DNA from: Streptomyces sp. NRRL B-3428
Lineage (GTDB): Bacteria; Actinomycetota; Actinomycetes; Streptomycetales; Streptomycetaceae
NCBI GenBank assembly: GCA_000721375.1
Contig: JOGW01000001.1
Location: 248,001 to 312,000 of the forward strand
Reading direction: 5' to 3'
DNA: 64,000 nucleotides
Made by a program: the position numbers and the translations under genes. The notes beneath the pieces are model-generated. The model had not been told where the DNA came from. It made no database searches and saw nothing but the letters and a program-made list of their open reading frames with translations. Each line of letters starts with the position of its first letter. The first letter of the stretch is position 1. Shown here piece by piece: positions 35,257 to 42,604 of this stretch.

Positions 35257-36885
35257 TCACTCTAGATCCTCGAAGACGCGCAGCTTGAAGCGCTGCAGCT
35301 TGCCCGTCGGGGTACGCGGCAGCGCGTCCGGGAACTCGACGATGCGCGGGCACTTGTACGGCACCAGCTCGCCCTTCACGAACTCCCGCAGCGCCTGTGC
35401 CGTCTCCGGCGTGCGCGGCACACCCTCGCGCAGCACCACATAGGCGGCGACGACCTCGCCGCGCGCCTCGTCAGGCTGCCCGACGACCGCAGCCTCCAGG
35501 ACATCGGGGTGCCTGAGCAGGGCGTCCTCCACCTCCGGGCCCGCGATGTTGTACCCGGCCGAAATGATCATGTCGTCCGCGCGGGCCACATAACGGAAGT
35601 AGCCGTCCGGCTCACGGACGTAGGTGTCGCCCGTGATGTTCCAGCCGTCGCGTACGTACTCCAGCTGCCGTGGATCCGACAGATAGCGGCAGCCGACGGG
35701 GCCGCGTACCGCGAGCAGCCCCGGCTCCCCGTCGGCCACCGGCTTGCCCTCGCCGTCCACGACGCGGGCGGTCCAGCCGGGCACGGGCGTGCCGGTGGTG
35801 CCGGGGCGGATGGCGTCGTCGGAGGCGGAGATGAAGATATGGAGCAGCTCGGTGGCCCCGATCCCATTGATGATCTTCAGCCCGGTCCGCTCGTGCCAGG
35901 CCTGCCAGGTGGCGGCCGGAAGATTCTCGCCTGCGGACACACAGCGCCTGAGGGTGCGTACGTCCGCACCTGCGTCGATCTCGTCGAGCAGCGCGCGATA
36001 CGCGGTCGGTGCGGTGAACACCACCGACACCCCGTGCTCGGCTATCGCGGGCAACAGCTGCTTGGGACCGGCCTGTTCGAGCAGGAGGGAAGTCGCTCCG
36101 GCCCGCATCGGGAAGATGACGAGCCCGCCGAGCCCGAAGGTGAAGCCCAGCGGCGGACTGCCCGCGAAGACGTCGTCCGGCTCGGGCTTCAGCACATGGC
36201 GCGAGAACGTGTCCGCGATGGCGAGCACATCGCGATGGAAGTGGATACAGCCCTTCGGGCGCCCGGTCGTCCCACTCGTGAACGCGATCAGTGCGACATC
36301 ATCCGCGGCCGTCTCCACCGGCGTGAACCACTCGGGCTGCCGCTCGGCGAGCCGGACCAGGTCGTCCGGGCCCGCGCCGCCGAAGGGGACGACCCGCAGC
36401 CCGGGCACCGATTCCAGATCCGCCAGGAAGCGGGCGTCGCACAGGGCATGACCGACCTGCGCCATCTCGCAGATGGTCGTCAGCTCATGCGCGCGATGCT
36501 GCGCGAGCACGGTCACGGCGACGGCGCCCGCCTTCATCACCGCGAGCCAACAGGCCGCGAGCCAGGGCGTGGTGGGCCCGCGCAGCAGCACCCGGTTGCC
36601 CGGGACGACCCCGAGCTCGGTGGTCAGTACATGAGCGATCCGGTCGACATGTCCCTGCAGTTGCCCGTACGACCAGACCTCGCCGTCCGCCGTACGGAAC
36701 ACCGGCCGTGAGGCGCCGAAGCGCTCGACGGTCGTGTCGAGCAGCTCCGCCCCGCAGTTGAGCCGGTCGGGATAGTGCAGCTCGGGCAGGGCGAAGGTGA
36801 GCTCCGGCCACTGTCCGGCGGGCGGCAGATGGTCCCGCGCGAAGGTGTCGGCGTGGGCGGAGGGTGTGAGCGGTGTGGGCTCCAT
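35257..36885 (-). CDS. Aryl-CoA ligase (benzoate/2-aminobenzoate-CoA ligase type)
   Basis: 542 aa from ATG 36885 (GAAGGGGC upstream). ANL superfamily: P-loop FTSGTTGRPKGC, NGIGATELLHIF (A5), NITGDTYVREPDGYFRYVARADDMI (A7-A8) and the catalytic lysine in RTPTGKLQRF. The motif GSPPLGFTFGLGGLVIFPMRAGA is typical of benzoate-CoA ligases, including 2-aminobenzoate-CoA ligases. It activates an aromatic acid to its CoA ester with ATP. Starts the minus-strand operon ligase-PaaX; divergent from acyl-CoA dehydrogenase. Confidence 0.92.
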   Translation of the reverse strand: MEPTPLTPSAHADTFARDHLPPAGQWPELTFALPELHYPDRLNCGAELLDTTVERFGASRPVFRTADGEVWSYGQLQGHVDRIAHVLTTELGVVPGNRVLLRGPTTPWLAACWLAVMKAGAVAVTVLAQHRAHELTTICEMAQVGHALCDARFLADLESVPGLRVVPFGGAGPDDLVRLAERQPEWFTPVETAADDVALIAFTSGTTGRPKGCIHFHRDVLAIADTFSRHVLKPEPDDVFAGSPPLGFTFGLGGLVIFPMRAGATSLLLEQAGPKQLLPAIAEHGVSVVFTAPTAYRALLDEIDAGADVRTLRRCVSAGENLPAATWQAWHERTGLKIINGIGATELLHIFISASDDAIRPGTTGTPVPGWTARVVDGEGKPVADGEPGLLAVRGPVGCRYLSDPRQLEYVRDGWNITGDTYVREPDGYFRYVARADDMIISAGYNIAGPEVEDALLRHPDVLEAAVVGQPDEARGEVVAAYVVLREGVPRTPETAQALREFVKGELVPYKCPRIVEFPDALPRTPTGKLQRFKLRVFEDLE

Positions 36886-36921
36886 TGTGCTTGCCCCTTC
36901 ACTGTGGTGGGGTCGCCCAAC

Positions 36922-36967
36922 GAGCGTATCGTGATGGTGACGACAGTCAACGGTGCGCGATACGTTC
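36922..36967. promoter_or_regulatory. Nested palindrome A, candidate PaaX operator
   Basis: Half-sites GAGCGTATCG (36922-36931) and CGATACGTTC (36958-36967) match at 9 of 10 positions and are 26 bp apart, flanking TGAC-GACA-GTCA (36938-36949). GTGACG (36937-36942) and GATACG (36959-36964) with a 16-bp spacer mirror the promoter-like pair of palindrome B. It lies in the 113-bp gap between the ligase and acyl-CoA dehydrogenase starts. Confidence 0.6.
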
Positions 36968-36998
36968 ACTTGGTACGTCCGTCGAAGGGAGAGTCAAG

Positions 36999-38123
36999 GT
37001 GCCGGAATTCGCCCTGGACCCCAAGCAGCTTCAGTGGTGTGCCGAGCTGCGGGACGTGGCCGCCACGCGCCTGCGCCCGCTCGTGGATGCGGGACAAGAG
37101 GGAGAGGTCAACCGCCCGTTGGTGGCGGCCCTCGGCGAACTCGGGCTGCTCTCCCGGCTGTTCACCGCCGGCTCCCTCGATCTGTGCCTGATGCGTGAAT
37201 CACTCGCCTACGGATGTACGGAGGCGGAGACGGCCCTCGCGCTCCAAGGACTCGGCGCCCACCCGGTGCACGCCCACGGCACCGACGCCCAGCGCGCCCG
37301 CTGGCTGCCGGAGGTCTCGGCGGGGCGCGCGATCGCCGCGTTCGCGCTGAGCGAGCCGGGGGCGGGGTCGGATGCGGGGGCTCTGGCGCTGGAAGCGCGG
37401 GCGGACGGGGACGGTTGGACCCTGCACGGTGAGAAGTGCTGGATCTCCAATGCACCCGGCGCCGACTTCTACACGGTCTTCGCCCGTACGACACCGGGCG
37501 CGGGAGCCCGCGGGGTGACCGCCTTCCTGGTGCCGGCCGACCGGGAGGGGCTGACGGGTTCGGCTCTGGAGATGCTGTCGCCGCACCCGATCGGCTCGTT
37601 GGCCTTCGACGGGGTACGGGTGGACGCGGGCGATGTGCTCGGCACGGTCGACCAGGGCTTCCGGGTGGCGATGACCACGCTCAATCTCTTCCGGCCGAGC
37701 GTCGGGGCGTTCGCGGTCGGGATGGCCCAGGCCGCCCTGGACGCGACGCTTGCGCACACGGCTGAACGGCAGGCGTTCGGCGGGGTGTTGAAGGATCTGC
37801 AGTCGGTTGCCCACCAGGTGGCGGAGCTGGCCACGCGTACGGAGGCGGCTCGCCTCCTGGTCTACGCCGCGGCGGCCGCGTACGACCGTGGTGAACCCGA
37901 CGTCCCCCGCCGGGCCGCGATGGCGAAACTGCTCGCGACGGAGACGGCGCAGCAGGTGGTCGACGCGGCGGTCCAACTGCATGGGGCGCGGGCGCTGCAG
38001 CGCGGCCATCTGCTCGAGCACCTGTACCGCGAGGTCCGCGCTCCCCGTATCTACGAAGGCGCGACCGAGGTGCAGCGCGAGATCATCGCCAAGGAGCTCT
38101 ACAAGGAAGTGGGTCGCGCATGA
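36999..38123 (+). CDS. Acyl-CoA dehydrogenase
   Basis: 374 aa, GTG start (AAGGGAG upstream). FAD-dependent ACAD features: IAAFALSEPGAGSDAGAL and KCWISNAPGADFYTVFART (FAD contacts), RQAFGGVLKDLQSVAHQVAEL, VQLHGARALQRGHLLEHLYREVRAPRIYEGATEVQREI with the catalytic-type Glu in YEG. It would oxidise a CoA-bound alicyclic or aliphatic intermediate of the aromatic pathway. Stop and RidA start overlap (ATGA). The N-terminal domain is about 20-30 residues shorter than in many ACADs. Confidence 0.92.
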   Translation: MPEFALDPKQLQWCAELRDVAATRLRPLVDAGQEGEVNRPLVAALGELGLLSRLFTAGSLDLCLMRESLAYGCTEAETALALQGLGAHPVHAHGTDAQRARWLPEVSAGRAIAAFALSEPGAGSDAGALALEARADGDGWTLHGEKCWISNAPGADFYTVFARTTPGAGARGVTAFLVPADREGLTGSALEMLSPHPIGSLAFDGVRVDAGDVLGTVDQGFRVAMTTLNLFRPSVGAFAVGMAQAALDATLAHTAERQAFGGVLKDLQSVAHQVAELATRTEAARLLVYAAAAAYDRGEPDVPRRAAMAKLLATETAQQVVDAAVQLHGARALQRGHLLEHLYREVRAPRIYEGATEVQREIIAKELYKEVGRA

Positions 38124-38518
38124 GCCTGGAACGCATCAACCCCGCGGAGCTGTCCCCGCCGACAGGCTTCTCCCACGCGGTGACCGTGACCGGCTCCCGA
38201 CTGGTCTTCCTCGCGGGCCAGACCGCTCTCGACACGGACGGCAAGGTGGTCGGCTCGACCCTGGTGGAGCAGTTCGAGGTGGCCCTGGCGAACCTCCTGA
38301 CCGCCCTCGCGGCAGCGGGCGGGGCCCCGAAGGACCTCGCCCGCGTCACGGTGTATGCCACGGATGTGGCCGACTATCGAGTGCATGCCGGCGAACTGGG
38401 CCGTATCTGGCGGAGGTTGGCCGGCCGCGAGTACCCCGCGATGGCGGTGATCGGGGCGATGCGGCTCTGGGACGCTCAGTGCCTGGTGGAGCTGGACGGG
38501 GTGGCAGCGCTGGACTGA
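38120..38518 (+). CDS. RidA-family (YjgF/YER057c/UK114) protein, Arg replaced
   Basis: 132 aa, ATG overlapping the dehydrogenase stop. Chorismate-mutase-like Rid fold: GFSHAVTVTGSRLVFLAGQTALD, VEQFEVALANLLTALAAAG, RVTVYATDVADY. In RidA the arginine in the A-R-S-C-V-E-V strand (Arg105 in E. coli) binds the carboxylate of 2-aminoacrylate; here the strand reads AQCLVEL, so Gln takes its place. Imine deamination of the classical type is therefore doubtful. The context (2-aminobenzoyl-CoA-like pathway, which must release ammonia) would suit an enamine/imine hydrolase with a different substrate. The end overlaps the convergent gene by 43 bp. Confidence 0.88.
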   Translation: MSLERINPAELSPPTGFSHAVTVTGSRLVFLAGQTALDTDGKVVGSTLVEQFEVALANLLTALAAAGGAPKDLARVTVYATDVADYRVHAGELGRIWRRLAGREYPAMAVIGAMRLWDAQCLVELDGVAALD

Positions 38519-39438
38519 GGTGACTGCCCCGGCGCGGCGTTCTCCTCCATGAGCGGGGACAGGTCCCGGTACGGCTTGAGCTCCTTCGCCCGCTCGTTGA
38601 CCGCGGGGTCGACGAACACCTGCCAGCGGTCGCTGGTCACGATGCTCCCCAACTCGTCGAGCGAGAGCGGAGGTTCGAGCCCGATGATCGGGCCGTCCTC
38701 GATGTCCGTCCCGTTGGCCGTTCCTACGAAAATCCGCAGACCGTCCGGCCGGATGACATCCGCATGCCGTCGTACGAGGAGACCGGTCCTGTCCTCGTAC
38801 AGGATCACGACCGACCCGTCGCCCAGCCTGCGCACCCCGCAGGCCGTCATCTTCCCCTCGCCCTCCCGGCCTTCGCAGGAGTAGAAGCCCGCCAGCGAAC
38901 TCTTGAAGTCCGTCTTCGGATCGGGCCAGTCGCTGCGGTGGAAGTTCGGCTGCACATTGATCTGCACCTCGGCGCCCGACAGCCAGGAGTCCATGGTCAG
39001 CCGCGCGAACGCCTCATGGACCATGGCGGTCTGCTGCCCCTCGTAATCCGAGGTGTCCGCGCCCTTGGGCAGCAGTTCCTTGAGCGTCTGGGCCACTGCC
39101 CGCCCGCTCATGTACTCGGTGCCCGGCGGCTGCACAGGCTCCTTCGGCAGCGCGGAGAAGTCCGGGAAGGCGACCTTCCCCGGCTTGCCGTCCGTCGCCC
39201 CCGGCAGGATCTCCATCTTCCCGGCGACGGTGGGGAAGTGTGAACCGAACAACGACGACCCCGCGACCGCGGCAAGCGCCGCACAGGTCGCGGCCCCCAT
39301 CGTCAGCGCCCTGCGCCGCGCCTTGATCCGGCGCCCGCGCCGCTCCGCGCCCGCGACGAGTTCATGGGTCGAAGGGCGTACGCCCCCCACCGCCTCACCC
39401 ATCACCCGCGACAGTTCCCGTTCATCCAACTGCGTCAT
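38476..39438 (-). CDS. Membrane-anchored protein encoded with a SigE-type ECF factor
   Basis: 320 aa from ATG 39438 (GGAAGTG upstream). The N-terminal 60 residues are cytoplasmic (REL SRVMGEAV..., RRGRRIKARRRAL), followed by one membrane span (TMGAATCAALAAVAGSSLF) and a large extracellular domain (from about residue 75) without a known fold. This is the layout of the CU044_5270-type partners that follow SigE-family ECF genes. It starts 17 bp after the sigma factor stop in the same operon, so a regulatory (anti-sigma-like) role is likely but unproven; there is no zinc-finger motif. Confidence 0.85.
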   Translation of the reverse strand: MTQLDERELSRVMGEAVGGVRPSTHELVAGAERRGRRIKARRRALTMGAATCAALAAVAGSSLFGSHFPTVAGKMEILPGATDGKPGKVAFPDFSALPKEPVQPPGTEYMSGRAVAQTLKELLPKGADTSDYEGQQTAMVHEAFARLTMDSWLSGAEVQINVQPNFHRSDWPDPKTDFKSSLAGFYSCEGREGEGKMTACGVRRLGDGSVVILYEDRTGLLVRRHADVIRPDGLRIFVGTANGTDIEDGPIIGLEPPLSLDELGSIVTSDRWQVFVDPAVNERAKELKPYRDLSPLMEENAAPGQSPQSSAATPSSSTRH

Positions 39439-39454
39439 CACTTCCTGCCCCTCC

Positions 39455-39967
39455 TCAGATCGCGGTGAGCGACTCAAGGTCGCCGTTGAGCAGCTCGCGC
39501 AGCTTCGCCAGCGCGGACATCGAGCGATTGCGTACGGTCCCGGCGCGCAGCCCCAGTTCGCAGGCCGTCTGCTCGACGCTGTGGTCCTCCCAGTAGCGCA
39601 GGACCAGAACGGCCCTGTCCTTGGGCGGCAGTTGGGCCAGGGCCTGCAACAAAGCGACCCGCAGCGCCGGATCCCCGTCCCCGTACGCCCCCTCCGGCAG
39701 CTCCGCCGTCGGCCGCTCGCCGCTCGACCTGAGCCGGCGCTGGGAGAGATGGGTGCGCACCAGGACGGAGCGCACATAGGCGTCCGGATTGTCGGCCCGC
39801 CGCACCTTGCCCCACGAGGCGTAGGCCTTGCCGAGAGCGCTCTGCACCAGGTCCTCGGCGGCATGCCAGTCGCCGGCGGTCAGCAGCAGCGCGGTACGGA
39901 ACAGTGGGGCGGTGCGGATCTGGGCGAACTCCCGGAATTCCGTATCTCGCCCCATTTGTCTCGTCAC
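39455..39967 (-). CDS. SigE-family ECF sigma factor
   Basis: 170 aa from GTG 39967, chosen because GGAGG lies 6 bases upstream; ATG 39955 and GTG 40006 are in-frame alternatives. Region 2: RTALLLTAGDWHAAEDLVQSALGKAYASW and DNPDAYVRSVLVRTHLSQRR; region 4: ALAQLPPKDRAVLVLRYWEDHSVEQTACEL, RAGTVRNRSMSALAKLREL. Small single-domain ECF factor typical of the actinobacterial SigE family. Operon with the membrane protein downstream. No obvious target promoter was found. Confidence 0.92.
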   Translation of the reverse strand: MTRQMGRDTEFREFAQIRTAPLFRTALLLTAGDWHAAEDLVQSALGKAYASWGKVRRADNPDAYVRSVLVRTHLSQRRLRSSGERPTAELPEGAYGDGDPALRVALLQALAQLPPKDRAVLVLRYWEDHSVEQTACELGLRAGTVRNRSMSALAKLRELLNGDLESLTAI

Positions 39968-40074
39968 TTGCTGCCTCCCCCTCGACGACTTACTCTCCCT
40001 GCTCACCCCTAGGACGCGCCGACCGGCTCACCTTGTCACTGCCGGGGGTCGGATCGTGAAGGGAGCCGTCGGGC

Positions 40075-40626
40075 ATGACCGGGCTCAAGGAGCGTCTCGC
40101 ACACAGCCTCACCGCCCAGGTGGTGCTGTCCTTCGCCATCGTCATGCCGCTGTCGCTCCTGACCGTGCTGATCGAGCCGGGCGAGGCGCTCGGCGCGGCG
40201 CTGGTGCGCGGCGTCCTGGTCGCGGCGGGCTCGGCGGTGTTCCTGGTGGTGCGGCAGCTGCGCCATCGCGCGCTGACGGGCGGCGTGGACGCCCTGGTCA
40301 CCTCGGAACGGCGGCTGACGCGCGGCCAGGTGCCCGAGGACCCGGCCGGCCGGGAAGCCATGCGCGGACTGCTGGCCCAACGGCGCGGTGAGCTGCGCCG
40401 TTCCGGTCGGGCGCTGCCCTTCTTCGTCCTCATGCTCGCCGCGCTCCCGATGCTTTTCCTGAAGAACGGCAGGAGTGTCGACGCCGTGGCCACGCTGGTC
40501 CTCGGCGCCGCCTTCGTCGGCTTTCTGCTGGTGATGCGGCGCCGCAACCTGCGCCGGGTCCAGGTCATGGAGAAGGCCCTCGCCCCGGAAGCCGATGCTC
40601 CCGACGCGAGGGCCTCCGCCCACTAG
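40075..40626 (+). CDS. Four-segment membrane protein of unknown function
   Basis: 183 aa, ATG with GGGAG upstream. Hydrophobic segments: VVLSFAIVMPLSLLTVLI, ALVRGVLVAAGSAVFLVV, FFVLMLAALPMLFL and AVATLVLGAAFVGFLLVM. Between the second and third is a charged cytoplasmic stretch (RRLTRGQVPEDPAGREAMRGLLAQRRGELRRSG, given here in part only as a description). The C-terminus is basic then acidic. No enzymatic motif. Divergent from the sigma factor, convergent with murA. Confidence 0.8.
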   Translation: MTGLKERLAHSLTAQVVLSFAIVMPLSLLTVLIEPGEALGAALVRGVLVAAGSAVFLVVRQLRHRALTGGVDALVTSERRLTRGQVPEDPAGREAMRGLLAQRRGELRRSGRALPFFVLMLAALPMLFLKNGRSVDAVATLVLGAAFVGFLLVMRRRNLRRVQVMEKALAPEADAPDARASAH

Positions 40627-40637
40627 TCGCCCGAACG

Positions 40638-40664
40638 TAGATGTCCCGGTCCTAGATGTCCCGG
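40638..40664. repeat. 15-bp tandem repeat on the murA stop codon
   Basis: TAGATGTCCCGG occurs at 40638-40649 and 40653-40664 (period 15). The minus-strand stop of murA (CTA, 40652-40654) lies at the join of the two copies. Confidence 0.85.
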
Positions 40665-42181
40665 AACGTCTCGATCTGCGCGCCGACCGAGTTGAGGCGC
40701 TCCGCCAGATCCTCGTAACCCCGGTTGATCACGTACACGTTGCGCAGGACCGACGTGCCGTCCGCCGCCATCATCGCGAGCAGCACGACGACCGCGGGAC
40801 GCAGCGCCGGCGGGCACATCATCTCGGCCGCGCGCCAGCGCGTCGGGCCCTCGACCAGGACGCGGTGCGGGTCAAGGAGCTGGAGCCGGCCGCCGAGGCG
40901 GTTGAGGTCCGTGAGGTAGATCGCGCGGTTGTCGTAGACCCAGTCGTGGATCAGGGTCTTGCCCTGGGCCGCCGCCGCGATCGCCGCGAAGAACGGCACG
41001 TTGTCGATGTTCAGACCCGGGAACGGCATCGGGTGGATCTTGTCGATCGGCGCTTCGAGCTTCGAAGGCCGCACGGTCAGGTCCACCAGACGCGTACGCC
41101 CGTTGTCCGCCGCGTACTCCGCCGAACGGTCGTGGTCGAGACCCATCTCCTCCAGGACCGCGAGCTCGATCTCCATGAACTCGATCGGCACCCGGCGGAT
41201 GGTGAGCTCCGACTCGGTGACCACGGCCGCGGCCACCAGGCTCATCGCCTCGACCGGGTCCTCGGAGGGGGAGTAGTCGACATCGACGTCGATGTTCGCG
41301 ACGCCGTGCACGGTCAGTGTGGTCGTCCCGATGCCGTCCACCCGCACGCCCAGGGCCTCGAGGAAGAAGCACAGGTCCTGGACCATGTAGTTGGACGAGG
41401 CGTTGCGGATGACCGTCTTGCCGTCGTGGCGGGCGGCCGCGAGCAGCGCGTTCTCCGTCACGGTGTCGCCGCGCTCGGTCAGTACGATCGGGCGGTCCGG
41501 CTTGATCGAGTGGTCGACCTCGGCGTGGTAGATGCCCTCGGTCGCCGCGATGTCCAGACCGAAGCGGCGCAGCGCGATCATGTGCGGCTCGATCGTGCGC
41601 GTGCCGAGGTCGCAACCGCCCGCGTACGGCAGCTTGAAGCGGTCCATGCGGTGAAGGAGCGGGCCGAGGAACATGATGATCGAGCGGGTGCGGCGGGCCG
41701 CGTCCGCGTCCATCGCGCCCATGTCGATCGAGGCCGGCGGGACGATCTCGAGGTCCTTGCCGTCGTTGATCCAACGCGTGCGGACCCCGATGGAGTTCAG
41801 GACCTCGAGGAGGCGGTAGACCTCCTCGATCCGTGCGACCTTGCGCAGCACGGTGCGGCCCTTGTTGAGCAGCGAGGCGCACAGCAGCGCGACGCATGCG
41901 TTCTTGCTCGTCTTGACGTCGATCGAGCCGGAAAGCCGGCGCCCGCCGACGACCCTGAGGTGCATGGGCCCGGAGTAGCCCAGAGAGACGATCTCGCTGT
42001 CCAGGGCTTCACCAATTCGGGCGATCATCTCAAGGCTGATGTTTTGGTTACCGCGTTCGATGCGGTTGACGGCGCTCTGGCTGGTACCGAGTGCCTCGGC
42101 CAGCTGCGACTGTGTCCAGCCCCGGTGTTGCCGGGCGTCACGGATGAGCTTGCCGATGCGTACGAGGTAGTCGTCTGCCAT
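40652..42181 (-). CDS. murA: UDP-GlcNAc 1-carboxyvinyltransferase with N-terminal XRE HTH
   Basis: 509 aa from ATG 42181. Residues about 8-62 are a complete XRE/Cro HTH (IRDARQHRGWTQSQLAEALG, TSQSAVNRIERGNQNISLEM). From about 72 to the end is a MurA/EPSP-synthase-fold enzyme: K93-N94 in TSKNACVALL, the loop cysteine C190 in YAGGCDLGTRTIEPH, and the terminal PALRPAVVVLLAMMAADGTS. MurA transfers enolpyruvate from PEP to UDP-GlcNAc, the first step of peptidoglycan synthesis. Cys at this place is the fosfomycin-sensitive form. Streptomyces often carry such an HTH-MurA besides a plain MurA. TATACG lies 8 bases upstream of the start, so the mRNA may be leaderless. Whether the HTH binds DNA is not known to me. 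Confidence 0.93.
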   Translation of the reverse strand: MADDYLVRIGKLIRDARQHRGWTQSQLAEALGTSQSAVNRIERGNQNISLEMIARIGEALDSEIVSLGYSGPMHLRVVGGRRLSGSIDVKTSKNACVALLCASLLNKGRTVLRKVARIEEVYRLLEVLNSIGVRTRWINDGKDLEIVPPASIDMGAMDADAARRTRSIIMFLGPLLHRMDRFKLPYAGGCDLGTRTIEPHMIALRRFGLDIAATEGIYHAEVDHSIKPDRPIVLTERGDTVTENALLAAARHDGKTVIRNASSNYMVQDLCFFLEALGVRVDGIGTTTLTVHGVANIDVDVDYSPSEDPVEAMSLVAAAVVTESELTIRRVPIEFMEIELAVLEEMGLDHDRSAEYAADNGRTRLVDLTVRPSKLEAPIDKIHPMPFPGLNIDNVPFFAAIAAAAQGKTLIHDWVYDNRAIYLTDLNRLGGRLQLLDPHRVLVEGPTRWRAAEMMCPPALRPAVVVLLAMMAADGTSVLRNVYVINRGYEDLAERLNSVGAQIETFRDI

Positions 42182-42251
42182 GGCGCGACCGTATACCGGA
42201 TGTGAGATAGAGGGAAAGCGGAGCACGCCCGTCCGGGTAACCGAAATGTCG

Positions 42252-42479
42252 TCACCGACCAAACCAGCCGCGTCGATTGCGGCGGGTTCGTCCAGAAGTG
42301 GTGGTTTTGCGCCAACCGAAGGGTCCGGGGAGGTCCATCGACGTCGTACGCCGTCCTGTGCTGCTGTGAGTTCGGCGCGGGCCGTGGGAGCCGCCGGTCG
42401 TGAAGGACCAGGAGCGGCGGTTGATGTTCAGCCGGACCCCGGGAAGGATCCGGAAACTCTTGCGGAACGTGAGCGGCAT
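42252..42479 (-). CDS. DUF4236-type small protein (75 aa)
   Basis: ATG 42479 with AGGAG 7 bases upstream. The N-terminus MPLTFRKSFRILPGVRLNIN followed by RRSWSFTTGG matches the start of DUF4236 proteins (FRK-oxx-GPGVRLNxSKxGxSxSxG). The C-terminal part is basic and rich in Arg/Thr/Gly. Length fits the short form of the family. Function unknown. It lies in the gap between murA and the gene at 42605, on the murA strand. Confidence 0.8.
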   Translation of the reverse strand: MPLTFRKSFRILPGVRLNINRRSWSFTTGGSHGPRRTHSSTGRRTTSMDLPGPFGWRKTTTSGRTRRNRRGWFGR

Positions 42480-42604
42480 GTCTGTCTCCTGACGTACGGA
42501 TCCGGGAACTCCGGGTACCCGCACCTCGGGAACTCAAAGGTCGTCCCCTCCACTGCTCGGCCCGGACCGTCGGCGGCGCGACAGGCGCTGTTACGGTCGC
42601 CGCC

